6,466 bases of DNA from an uncultured Lysobacteraceae bacterium. GTDB lineage: Bacteria; Pseudomonadota; Gammaproteobacteria; Xanthomonadales; Rhodanobacteraceae. The position numbers and the translations under genes are program-made. Location of the stretch: positions 1-6,466 of the forward strand of contig CAMLLF010000239.1 in assembly GCA_946480705.1 (NCBI GenBank), in the 5' to 3' direction. A model generated the notes under the pieces. The model was not told the origin of the DNA. It saw nothing but the letters and a program-made list of their open reading frames with translations, and did no database searches. This document shows positions 1-6,218 of this stretch, piece by piece. Within the stretch, counting starts at the first letter, position 1; each line of letters opens with the position of its first letter.

Positions 1-1277
1 ACAACGAACAGGACGAAGCGCGCTATGTCGTCGAACGTATCCGCGAATACGTCAATGCCGACGGCGCGGCTTCGGATGTCGCCATCCTGTATCGCTCGAA
101 CGCGCAATCGCGCGTGTTCGAAGAGCAGCTCAACCAGCACCGCATTCTCTATCGCGTGTTCGGCGGCCAGCGCTTCTTCGACCGCGCCGAAATCAAGGAC
201 GCGCTCGCCTACCTGCGCCTGATCGCGAACCGGCACGACGACGCCGCATTCGAGCGCACCGTGAACACGCCGCCGCGCGGCATCGGCGACCGCACGCTCG
301 AACTCGTACGCCAGTACGCGCGTCGCGATGCGAGTTCGCTCTGGGAATCGGCACTCGGCATCGTCGGCGGCAGCGAACTCGCGCCGCGCAGCCGCAACGC
401 GCTGCGCGCCTACATCGAACTCATCGAAGCGCTCGCCAAGGAAGCACTCGGCGTGCCGGCGCCGGAGACCGCGAACGCGGGACTGTTCGACGCCGCCGAT
501 GACGCGCTGGCCGAGATCGAAGTCGGCCTCACGCTGTCCGAACAGATGGACACGGTCATCGCACGCAGCGGACTGCGCGACTACTACGAAAAGGACTCGC
601 GCGGCAGCGCCGAGGCGCGCGTCGAGAACCTCGACGAACTCGTCAACGTCGCCGGCCGCTTCCAGCTGACGCCCGAAGACGAAGAGGCCGGGCTGTCCGA
701 GCTCGCCGCATTTCTCGCGACGGCCGCGCTCGAAGCCGGCGAAGGCCAGGGCGAGCCGGGGCAGGACTGCGTACAGCTGATGACCCTGCACACCGCGAAG
801 GGGCTCGAATTTCCGCTGGTGTTTCTCGTCGGTCTCGAAGACGGGCTGTTTCCGAGCCAGAAATCGCTCGATGAACCCGGACGCCTCGAAGAAGAACGCC
901 GCCTCGCCTACGTCGGCATCACACGCGCGCGCGAGCGGCTCGTGCTGAGCTATGCCGAACAGCGCCGCCTGCACGGCATGGAAACCTACGCGCGGCCGTC
1001 GCGCTTTCTCAACGAGATTCCGCACGATCTGCTGCACGAAGTCCGTCCGCGCGTGCAGGTCAGCCGCCCGGCCTACAACAGCCGCTACCACCATCAGGCG
1101 AGTCTCGACGAAGCGCCGAGCCTCAAGCTCGGGCAGCGCGTCGTGCATGCAAGCTTCGGCGGCGGCGTCGTGACCGACTACGAAGGCGTCGGCGAACACA
1201 CGCGCGTGCAGGTCAACTTCGAGAACGTGGGGTCGAAGTGGCTCGTGCTCGCCTACGCGAACCTGCAGTCGGCGTGA
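1..1277 (+). CDS. uvrD: DNA helicase II UvrD, C-terminal part (5' end outside window)
   Basis: This is an ATP-dependent 3'-5' SF1A helicase of nucleotide excision and mismatch repair, acting on cytoplasmic DNA. The frame is open from base 3 and encodes 424 residues, compared with ~720 for full-length E. coli UvrD, so the Walker A and Walker B region lies upstream of the window. Visible are motif IV (AILYRSNAQSR, fragment residues ~27-37), the 2B-domain signature NTPPRGIGDRTLE (~88-100), motif V (LMTLHTAKGLEFP, ~259-271) and motif VI (EEERRLAYVGITRAR, ~296-310). The C-terminal Tudor-like region (KLGQRVVHASFGGG to KWLVLAYANLQSA) is complete. Compared with E. coli UvrD as I recall it, there is an extra acidic segment of about 20 residues near fragment residues 149-182. 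The match is collinear to the stop codon. PcrA or Rep are less likely because the C-terminus follows UvrD almost residue by residue. Confidence 0.97.
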   Translation, partial: NEQDEARYVVERIREYVNADGAASDVAILYRSNAQSRVFEEQLNQHRILYRVFGGQRFFDRAEIKDALAYLRLIANRHDDAAFERTVNTPPRGIGDRTLELVRQYARRDASSLWESALGIVGGSELAPRSRNALRAYIELIEALAKEALGVPAPETANAGLFDAADDALAEIEVGLTLSEQMDTVIARSGLRDYYEKDSRGSAEARVENLDELVNVAGRFQLTPEDEEAGLSELAAFLATAALEAGEGQGEPGQDCVQLMTLHTAKGLEFPLVFLVGLEDGLFPSQKSLDEPGRLEEERRLAYVGITRARERLVLSYAEQRRLHGMETYARPSRFLNEIPHDLLHEVRPRVQVSRPAYNSRYHHQASLDEAPSLKLGQRVVHASFGGGVVTDYEGVGEHTRVQVNFENVGSKWLVLAYANLQSA

Positions 1278-1307
1278 TCAGAAACGAGGGGAGAGCAGAT
1301 AACAATT

Positions 1308-1326
1308 AGAGAATGCGCGTTTCTCT
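1308..1326. terminator. weak A/T-rich hairpin between convergent genes
   Basis: AGAGAA (1308-1313) and TTCTCT (1321-1326) can form a 6-bp stem with a 7-nt loop, 31 bases after the uvrD stop and 35 bases past the stop of the opposing small gene. The flanks are unusually A/T-rich for this DNA, with CTATTT on the + strand side and AATTGTTAT on the - strand side. It could act as a weak bidirectional terminator. The stem is short and neither side has a clean U-tract, so this is tentative. Confidence 0.25.
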
Positions 1327-1360
1327 CTATTTCCTACCTGTTCCGCCCTGGTTTCCCGAT

Positions 1361-1597
1361 TCAGACCGGCCGCCGCTTCGACAACCGCCGGCGCGATTCG
1401 CCGCCGCGCGTCGTGGCCTTGACGGCCTTCTTCGCGACTTTCTTGACGGTTTTCGCCACGGGATCGCCGTGCACCGCGGCCTGCGGCTTCGGTACGCCGT
1501 CGGGTACGTAGTCGCCAATCGTGGATTTCAGCGGACAGACCGCGAACACCGGGCACTTGCGGCACCCGACCGCAAGCGCGACAGGACAGAGAACCAT
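1361..1597 (-). CDS. small four-cysteine protein with basic C-terminal tail, unknown function
   Basis: This is a 78-residue protein beginning MVLCPVALAVGCRKCPVFAVC. Cysteines 4, 12, 15 and 21 give the pattern C-x7-C-x2-C-x5-C, followed by PLKSTIGDY. That spacing could bind zinc or an iron-sulfur cluster, which is inference. From about residue 46 the tail is Lys/Arg/Ala-rich (AKTVKKVAKKAVKA), resembling basic nucleic-acid-binding tails. I recall similar short proteins with a CPVA..GC.KCP..-.CPLK..IGDY pattern in gammaproteobacteria, but I cannot name a characterised member. The start is supported by GGGGAG (1610-1605) 7 nt before the ATG. The gene is convergent with uvrD, and a terminator separates it from the kinase upstream, so it probably has its own promoter, although I see no good -35/-10 pair. 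Overlapping frames over this stretch give only arginine-rich shadow peptides. Confidence 0.75.
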   Translation of the reverse strand: MVLCPVALAVGCRKCPVFAVCPLKSTIGDYVPDGVPKPQAAVHGDPVAKTVKKVAKKAVKATTRGGESRRRLSKRRPV

Positions 1598-1604
1598 GAC
1601 GTTG

Positions 1605-1610
1605 CTCCCC
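1605..1610 (-). promoter_or_regulatory. ribosome binding site of the small four-cysteine gene
   Basis: The - strand reads GGGGAG followed by 7 nt and then ATG at 1597. This is a strong Shine-Dalgarno match at good spacing, and it decides both the frame and the start of the small gene among several overlapping open frames. Confidence 0.7.
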
Positions 1611-1679
1611 TACGTGGCACCGGGACGCGCCCGGATCGCTGCGTGGACCCGGCTCAACGATAACGCGGACGCCGCAACG

Positions 1680-1703
1680 AAAAAACCGCCCTTGCGGGCG
1701 GTT
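1680..1703 (-). terminator. rho-independent terminator of the Ser/Thr kinase gene
   Basis: Read on the - strand, AACCGCCC (1703-1696), loop GCAA (1695-1692) and GGGCGGTT (1691-1684) form a perfect 8-bp GC-rich stem. It runs into a six-T tract (1685-1680). It starts 29 bases past the kinase stop codon, the expected place. The + strand side has no comparable T-run, so it should work mainly for - strand transcription and insulate the small gene downstream. Confidence 0.9.
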
Positions 1704-1732
1704 CTCTCCGATCCTTCCCTGGATGCCGGACT

Positions 1733-3763
1733 TCAGCCCCGGCCGCCGCGCGAGCGGAACTCGCCGAGCGCCTGCGCGATGTCGTCGGCCATGGGCTCGA
1801 TGACCTCGCGCGCCTTTTCCGACGCATTGAGCGACGTGAAGCTGACCTGCTCGGTCCAGCCCGGACCGAGTGCGCGGCGGCCCTTGAGCGCGAACGCCCG
1901 CATCGAGACCTGCGCGGTATACAGGGTCGACGCCTGGCCGTAGTAGGTCAGGACCTGCGAGCCGACCGGACGCACATACACGACGATCACGGCATTGGCC
2001 TTGCCGGCGAGACGGCCGACGTCGCCGTCGCTGTCGTCGCGCGTGCGGCCGCCGTCGATCACGTTGAAGCCGGCGCGCTGCAGCGAACGCGTGATTTCCT
2101 GGCGCGCCGGGCCGGCGATGACGGCGTCGCCGCCGACGAGCACGGCCACGGTCGGCACGCGCGGTTCGGCCGGCGCCGACGGCGAGTCTTCCGGCGGATT
2201 CGCGCGCGCAATGCGCGTGGCCGGCGGATCGTCACGCGCGATGCGCGGCGCCGGCGCGCCGTTCTCGCTCGCGCGCGCCGCGGCGAGATCGCGCAGCGCA
2301 TCGACGCGCGAGGCGCGCGGCTCGGGGCCGTCGGCGGCGGTCGACGCCGGCGTGTCGGTGCTCGCTACGGTCTGCGACGTCGTCGGCTCGACCGGCGCCG
2401 TCGTCGACGGCGCGGGCAGCGTCGATGCGGCGGCAGTCGGATCGTTCGCCGGCGTCGTGGAAGCCGTCGTGTTCGCGACTGGCGCATCGGGCGTGGTCGC
2501 CGCCGGCAGCGTCGCGACCGTGGCCGGCGGCGTCGTGGTTGCCGCCGGCGTCGCGGCCGGCTGCGTCGGCGTCGTGGTAGCCGGCGTCGTCGTGGCGACG
2601 GTCGTCGCCGCCGACTTCAGGAACGGGATCTGGTCGCGGAATGCGAACACACTGCCGCCGACGGCGAGCAGCAGGACCGCGGCGATCGCCCACGGCAGCG
2701 GCGAGCTGCGGCGTGCCGGCGCGGCCTGCTGCGGCACGCGGCTCTGGCGCGTCGCATGCGGCGCGGCCTGCATCGGCGGCGGCGTCGGCATCGGTCCCGC
2801 CGAGGTACCGGCATTGAGCTGGCCCGGACGCGGCGTCGGCACGGTCTGCGGCAGTGAACGTTGCGCCGACACCGGCGTCTTCATGCCGATCACGGTGGCC
2901 GCGGCGGTCGAGATCATCGGTTTCACGCCGATCGTCGGCGCACCGGCCAGCAGCGGATGCTGGCGCAGGTCGTCGGCAAGTTCGTGGCAATTGTTGTACC
3001 GCTCGTTCGGGTCCTTCGCGATCATGCGCGACAGGATCCGCGACAGCTCCGCGTCGACGTCGCTGTTGAGCTGGCGCACGTCGGGGATTTCCGCGCGGAC
3101 GACTTCGAGCATGAGGCCGAGCGGCGACTCATCGGTGAACGGCATGCGGCCGGTCAGCATCTCGAACAGCACGATGCCGAGCGAGAAGATGTCCGAGCGC
3201 GAATCGACCGGCTTGCCGAGGCAGACTTCCGGCGACAGATAACCCGGCGTGCCGACGAATTCGCCGGTCGACGTGAGTTTCTTCGAGAAGTCCTGCGTCA
3301 CGAGCGCGATGCCGAAGTCGGCGATCTTGATCGCGCCGCGACTCGTGACCATGAGGTTGCCGGGCTTGATGTCGCGATGGATCACGCCCTTGTCGTGCGC
3401 GCTCGCGAGGCCCATCGCGGTCTGGTAGATCACGCGCGCCGCCTGTTCGGGGCGCAGCTTGCCGTCGCGCTTGAGCAGCGAACCCAGTGATTCGCCTTCG
3501 ACGAACTCCATGACGAAGAAAGTCTGCCCTTCGTGCTCGCCGATGAAGTAGATCTGGATGATGTGCGGGTCGTTCAGCGAGGCCATGCTGCGCGCTTCGC
3601 GCAGGAACCGCTCCTTGACGCTTTCGTCGTGGGCCAGCGATTCGGCCAGCACCTTGATCGCGACGTAGCGGTTGAGCGAGGACTCGTAACCCTTGTAGAC
3701 CACGCCCATTCCGCCGCGCCCGAGTTCGGCAACGATGTCGTAGTGGCCCAGCTGCGTTTTCAT
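1733..3763 (-). CDS. membrane-anchored Hanks-type Ser/Thr protein kinase with periplasmic C-terminal domain
   Basis: This 676-residue PknB-like kinase would phosphorylate Ser/Thr on cytoplasmic targets from the inner membrane. The catalytic domain (~8-270) is complete: P-loop GRGGMG (15-20), ATP-binding lysine K37 in VAIK, helix-C glutamate E56, catalytic HRDIKPGN (129-136), DFG (149-151) and an activation loop rich in Thr/Ser ending GTPGYLSPE (171-179), so autophosphorylation is plausible. A Pro/Gln/Ala juxtamembrane stretch (~295-353) precedes one membrane helix (~356-374). Next come a Thr/Pro/Ala-rich linker (~383-534) and a C-terminal alpha/beta domain (~535-676) opening VPTVAVLVGG. A frame open upstream allows an ATG at 3985. 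I prefer 3763 because the kinase fold begins a few residues later, GGAG lies 5 nt upstream, and the extra 74 residues are arginine-rich and look non-coding. The gene is monocistronic, divergent from the membrane-protein gene, with a terminator behind it. No PASTA repeats are present. The substrate is unknown. Confidence 0.95.
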   Translation of the reverse strand: MKTQLGHYDIVAELGRGGMGVVYKGYESSLNRYVAIKVLAESLAHDESVKERFLREARSMASLNDPHIIQIYFIGEHEGQTFFVMEFVEGESLGSLLKRDGKLRPEQAARVIYQTAMGLASAHDKGVIHRDIKPGNLMVTSRGAIKIADFGIALVTQDFSKKLTSTGEFVGTPGYLSPEVCLGKPVDSRSDIFSLGIVLFEMLTGRMPFTDESPLGLMLEVVRAEIPDVRQLNSDVDAELSRILSRMIAKDPNERYNNCHELADDLRQHPLLAGAPTIGVKPMISTAAATVIGMKTPVSAQRSLPQTVPTPRPGQLNAGTSAGPMPTPPPMQAAPHATRQSRVPQQAAPARRSSPLPWAIAAVLLLAVGGSVFAFRDQIPFLKSAATTVATTTPATTTPTQPAATPAATTTPPATVATLPAATTPDAPVANTTASTTPANDPTAAASTLPAPSTTAPVEPTTSQTVASTDTPASTAADGPEPRASRVDALRDLAAARASENGAPAPRIARDDPPATRIARANPPEDSPSAPAEPRVPTVAVLVGGDAVIAGPARQEITRSLQRAGFNVIDGGRTRDDSDGDVGRLAGKANAVIVVYVRPVGSQVLTYYGQASTLYTAQVSMRAFALKGRRALGPGWTEQVSFTSLNASEKAREVIEPMADDIAQALGEFRSRGGRG
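2341..2617 (-). repeat. low-complexity Thr/Pro/Ala linker-coding tract inside the kinase gene
   Basis: The DNA consists of degenerate repeats of units such as GCCGGCGTCGTGG (+ strand reading) and encodes runs such as ATTTPATTTPTQPAATPAATT. It links the membrane helix to the C-terminal domain. Closer to that domain, 2202-2247 encodes two near copies of RIAR-x-x-PP. Such linkers commonly span the periplasm or peptidoglycan, which is inferred here. The repeat could vary in length between strains. Confidence 0.7.
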
Positions 3764-3788
3764 GACGGCTCCGGTTAGGCGATGACGC

Positions 3789-3805
3789 CTGTTGACTCTG
3801 TTGAC
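3789..3805. repeat. direct repeat CTGTTGAC x2 in the kinase leader
   Basis: CTGTTGAC occurs at 3789-3796 and again at 3798-3805, a 9-bp period, 26 bp upstream of the kinase start codon. Close direct repeats of this kind can be regulator binding sites, but chance is not excluded for an 8-mer pair. The second copy overlaps the TTGACA hexamer. Confidence 0.35.
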
Positions 3806-3863
3806 AAGCTTAGCACCGTATGTTCTCGGTGCCGTGGCGGGATTGGCGCGTCCCGGCGTGAAC

Positions 3864-3876
3864 CGCTCACTGAGCG
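3864..3876. repeat. palindrome CGCTCA-C-TGAGCG
   Basis: This is a perfect 6-bp inverted repeat around a single central base, roughly 100 bp upstream of the kinase start. The 1-nt centre makes an RNA hairpin impossible, so if it is functional it would be a binding site for a dimeric regulator. No family is recognised. Confidence 0.3.
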
Positions 3877-4074
3877 AACGTGACCGGCTTCGCATTCGGC
3901 GCAGCGTTCCCGCCGCTGCCCTATCAATACGCAAAACGGCCGGCGGCGCTGGCAGCGAACACGGCGTTTCGTCGTGCGCGCTCACAAACCTGAATACGCC
4001 CGGTCACGGCGGCCTCGCGCGCGCAGAAGAGCGCAACGAGACTTACATGTTGGTGTCGCAGAATCGATACGAAC

Positions 4075-4084
4075 GGAAATTTCC
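4075..4084. repeat. perfect palindrome GGAAATTTCC upstream of the membrane-protein gene
   Basis: This 10-bp perfect palindrome sits in the most A/T-rich part of the intergenic region, 36 bp before the ATG at 4121. Its position would suit an operator overlapping the promoter of the membrane-protein gene. This is suggestive only. Confidence 0.3.
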
Positions 4085-4120
4085 AAACTCCCTAACATCA
4101 CGCGTGCTATCAGCCAGCGG

Positions 4121-5629
4121 ATGACTGCGAAACCCCGCCTCGCCCTGATCCTCATCGTGCTCGCGTTCGCGCTGGGCCTGCTGCGCGCCGTGCCGCTGCT
4201 GACGCATGCGCCGCTGCTCGCCATCGCGAACAGCTTCGACCAGGCCCGCTATACCGGCTGCTTCGACCTGTTCCCCGACCGTCCCGCAGCGATACGTCCC
4301 GACGAAAACAGTCCGAACGCACCGTTTGAGTTCTATCGCTTCCAGAAGAACCCGGTGCGGCTGTGCTACGGCTCGAGCGAACTGCTGCCGCAGGCCGTCG
4401 CCGTCGGCGTATACAAGATTCAAGAATCCCAAGGTGTCGAACGCCACTCGGTGCGCTGGATAGGCGGGTTGAGGTTGTTCGTGCTGAGCCTGCTCGTCGC
4501 CCTGTTCTGCCGCGCCTGGTGGAAACGCGGCCTGTGGCCCGCGGCGCTTGCCAACGCGGTCGTGTTCGCCGCGGTGCTGACGGACCCGTCGGACACGATG
4601 TACTTCAACACGTTCTACGCCGAAGCGACCGCGCTCGTCGCGGCGTATGCGTTGTTCAACCTGATCCTGCTCCATGCGCACAGTCCGCGCACGCGCGGCG
4701 GCATCGCGCTGCTCGCGCTCGCCGCGCTCGCGCTTGCGACGAGCAAGATCCAGCACCTCGTACTGCCGCTGTGCCTCGCGGCCGGCGTGCTCGCGTTCGG
4801 ACGCTGGCATCTGGGCCGCTGGCCCTGGCAGGGCTGGGCGCTGCTCGCCGGCGCCGTGATCGGCTGCGGCATCCAGGTCACGCAGCTTGCGCGCGGCGAC
4901 ACGATGATGAACTCGATCCGCTCGTTCAACCGCGCGAATCTCGTGTTCACGGGGCTGCTGCCCGCGGTGTCCGATCCGCTCGCGACGACGCAGCGTCTCG
5001 GCCTGCCGGCCGCCTGCGCGGCACATGTGGGCAAATCGGCCTGGCAGCTGCCCGGGCTTGCCGAAGACGTCTGCCCCGGCATGGAAAAGCTCGGCCGCAC
5101 CGATGTCGTCGTCGAATTCCTGCGCGAACCCGTCGCGCTGCTGCGCTTCTTCGGCAACGGCATCGCCGTGCTGAATCCGTGGCTGCCGCGCAATCTCGGC
5201 CATGTCGAAGGCGAGATCCTCGGCAAGCTGCCGCCGCAGTTCGTCAGCTGGAACGGCCTGCTCGACCGTCAGCCGGTGCTGCGCAATCTGCTGTTCGCGC
5301 TGCCGCTGCTGGTGGCCGTCGTCGCGCTGCGGCGGCGCGACCGCTTCGCGCTGTTCGCGCTGCTCGCGGCCATGCTGCCGCCCGCCACGTTCGGCATCAC
5401 GATCTTCGGCGACGGGCTGGCCGACGTCGCCAAGCAGGGGCACCTGATCTTCAACACGACGCTCGCGTTCGCCTGCACGGCGATCGTGCTCGGCGTCTGC
5501 GCGCTCGTCGCGCGCCGGTCGCTGAGCGCGCCGCTAGCGCTGGACCGTATGAATGCCGTCCAGTTCGACCAGCAGTTCGGCGCGGCAAATGTCGCCGAGC
5601 AGGACGAGTCGCTTCGCCGCGTCGGGTAG
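4121..5629 (+). CDS. polytopic membrane protein, GT-C-like (possible glycan-modifying transferase)
   Basis: This is a 502-residue inner-membrane protein. About ten hydrophobic helices are visible near residues 6-24, 116-132, 139-154, 168-186, 193-208, 212-226, 237-252, 389-403, 407-423 and 444-464. A large loop (~27-112) follows helix 1 and holds NSFDQARYTGCFD. A second conserved-looking loop is DPSDTMYFNTFYAEAT (155-170), and TSKIQ follows at 207-211. A first-loop aspartate and a long soluble loop (~255-388) are the layout of GT-C glycosyltransferases. The YFN-x-FY-x-E motif recalls WsfD-like glycan hexose transferases, a weak memory-based link, so function is not assigned. I chose ATG 4121 over the in-frame ATG at 3974 because a typical signal-anchor (MTAKPRLALILIVLAF) starts there and the preceding codons are non-coding in character. 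The Shine-Dalgarno is weak (AGCGG abutting the ATG). The last ~32 residues are read antisense to the chorismatase end. Confidence 0.85.
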   Translation: MTAKPRLALILIVLAFALGLLRAVPLLTHAPLLAIANSFDQARYTGCFDLFPDRPAAIRPDENSPNAPFEFYRFQKNPVRLCYGSSELLPQAVAVGVYKIQESQGVERHSVRWIGGLRLFVLSLLVALFCRAWWKRGLWPAALANAVVFAAVLTDPSDTMYFNTFYAEATALVAAYALFNLILLHAHSPRTRGGIALLALAALALATSKIQHLVLPLCLAAGVLAFGRWHLGRWPWQGWALLAGAVIGCGIQVTQLARGDTMMNSIRSFNRANLVFTGLLPAVSDPLATTQRLGLPAACAAHVGKSAWQLPGLAEDVCPGMEKLGRTDVVVEFLREPVALLRFFGNGIAVLNPWLPRNLGHVEGEILGKLPPQFVSWNGLLDRQPVLRNLLFALPLLVAVVALRRRDRFALFALLAAMLPPATFGITIFGDGLADVAKQGHLIFNTTLAFACTAIVLGVCALVARRSLSAPLALDRMNAVQFDQQFGAANVAEQDESLRRVG

Positions 5630-6212
5630 GCGCTGCTCCAGCAGCGCGCTCGTCGGCGCGAGATCGTCGCGGTGCCGCACGTAGGCCTTGAGCACGCTGC
5701 CCGCGCCGAAACCCGGCAGGTTGCCGGCGCTCGCGAGCAGGCTGTCGAGATTCGCGAAGGTTTCGTCGAGCTGCGCCGGCAGGTCGCCGCCGTGGCGCGA
5801 CTGATGGCCGACGACGGCCGCAGTCCCCGAAATGTGCAGCTGCGGCTCGGCGCAGGGGCCGCGCATCGCGCGCGCGAACGTCGGCGAGGTCGGGCCGTAT
5901 TCGCGCGGATAGCGCCAGGCGCTGACCTGCCGCGGATTCTCGACGGCGACGCCGGCTTGGCGCGCGGCGAGCCAGTACACCTGCAGCACGGCCTCGCCGT
6001 CGCTGCGGCCGATCGCGCTCGCGGCCGCAAAACCCTGCCGATGCACGCTGCGCATGCCTGCCGAGCGGCCGGTGCAGAAATGTTTGTAGCGTTCCGCGTC
6101 GCCGGCGCCTTCGTTGATCGCGGCGAGGTAGTTCCAGATGCGCAGCAGATGCGGCCATCGCCGCGTCAGCGTGAAGCGCGAGAGTTCCGCATAGGCCGCC
6201 TCGGTCGCCGAC
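5534..6212 (-). CDS. chorismatase family protein (FkbO/Hyg5/XanB2-like), N-terminal part missing
   Basis: Chorismatases hydrolyse or aromatise chorismate; XanB2 of Xanthomonas yields 3- and 4-hydroxybenzoate for xanthomonadin pigment and ubiquinone. Family landmarks appear in order: HLLRIWNYLAAINEG (~6108-6152), a tract FCTGRSAG, ENPRQVSAWRYPREYGPTSP (~5882-5941), HISGTAAVVGHQSRHGGD (~5783-5836), a segment LDETFANLDSLL, KAYVRHRDD and the C-terminal LLGDICRAELLVELDG (~5552-5599), where the family's catalytic glutamate is expected. The C-terminus is intact and the stop is TAG at 5536-5534. About 225 residues match, compared with roughly 330-345 for family members, so about 100 N-terminal residues are absent. 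The frame is open up to a TGA at 6241-6239 but has no ATG, GTG or TTG before ATG 6055, which lies well inside the domain. The upstream DNA switches to histidine kinase sequence in another frame near 6203-6218. The fragment is therefore probably non-functional, or the window is chimeric here. XanB2-type versus other subtypes cannot be settled. Confidence 0.85.
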
Positions 6213-6218
6213 CGGCTG
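6203..6218. other. junction between histidine kinase and chorismatase remnants
   Basis: On the - strand the histidine kinase frame matches its family through LRLQLQP, whose final codon is 6215-6213. The chorismatase frame, shifted relative to it, looks native from about ATEAAYAEL (6208 onward). The breakpoint therefore lies within these ~16 bases. No insertion-sequence end, target duplication or other mobile-element trace is visible beside it. Confidence 0.7.

Larger units (their letters stand above)
3764..4120. promoter_or_regulatory. 357-bp divergent intergenic region between kinase and membrane-protein genes
   Basis: No credible gene lies here. The open frames crossing it are arginine-rich and look unlike any protein. 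Both flanking genes point outward, so their promoters should be inside. The right part (~4040-4110) is clearly more A/T-rich than its surroundings. I see a consensus TTGACA on the + strand (3801-3806) but no matching -10 at 16-18 bp, and no convincing sigma-70 pair for the kinase on the - strand. Symmetric elements at 3864-3876 and 4075-4084, a direct repeat at 3789-3805 and a 5-bp hairpin (AGGCG/CGCCT, 3777-3790) just before the kinase ribosome binding site are the only structures I can point to. Confidence 0.5.

Noticed and set aside
1281..1324. A longer-range pairing of AGAAACG (1280-1286) with CGTTTCT (1318-1324) as a uvrD terminator.
   Set aside because: The loop is about 31 nt and the stem is short, so it is unlikely to be a functional intrinsic terminator.
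1278..1565. A 95-codon - strand frame overlapping the small four-cysteine gene.
   Set aside because: It is highly arginine-rich, has no ribosome binding site of note, and competes with a frame that has a clear Cys motif and a good Shine-Dalgarno.
1995..3242. A 415-codon open frame on the + strand across the kinase gene, rich in Val/Ala/Gly.
   Set aside because: It is antisense to an unmistakable kinase, and its composition is the mirror of the Thr/Pro/Ala linker. Long antisense frames are expected in GC-rich DNA.
3801..3829. A + strand promoter built on the consensus TTGACA at 3801-3806.
   Set aside because: No -10-like hexamer occurs 16-18 bp downstream, and the nearest + strand gene starts over 300 bp away.
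3764..3985. An N-terminal extension of the kinase starting at ATG 3985.
   Set aside because: The extra 74 residues are Arg/Ser/Pro-rich and unlike kinase N-termini, and a GGAG sits 5 nt before ATG 3763.
3792..4124. A 110-codon + strand frame in the divergent intergenic region.
   Set aside because: It has no ribosome binding site and no recognisable protein character, and it runs through the A/T-rich presumed promoter block.
4043..5443. A 466-codon - strand open frame antisense to the membrane-protein gene.
   Set aside because: It is Gln/Arg/Glu-rich with no hydrophobic core or known motif, while the + strand frame has clear membrane helices and a signal-anchor start.
4363..5691. A 442-codon + strand frame overlapping the membrane-protein gene.
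   Set aside because: It is an arginine/alanine-rich frame-shifted shadow with no family features.
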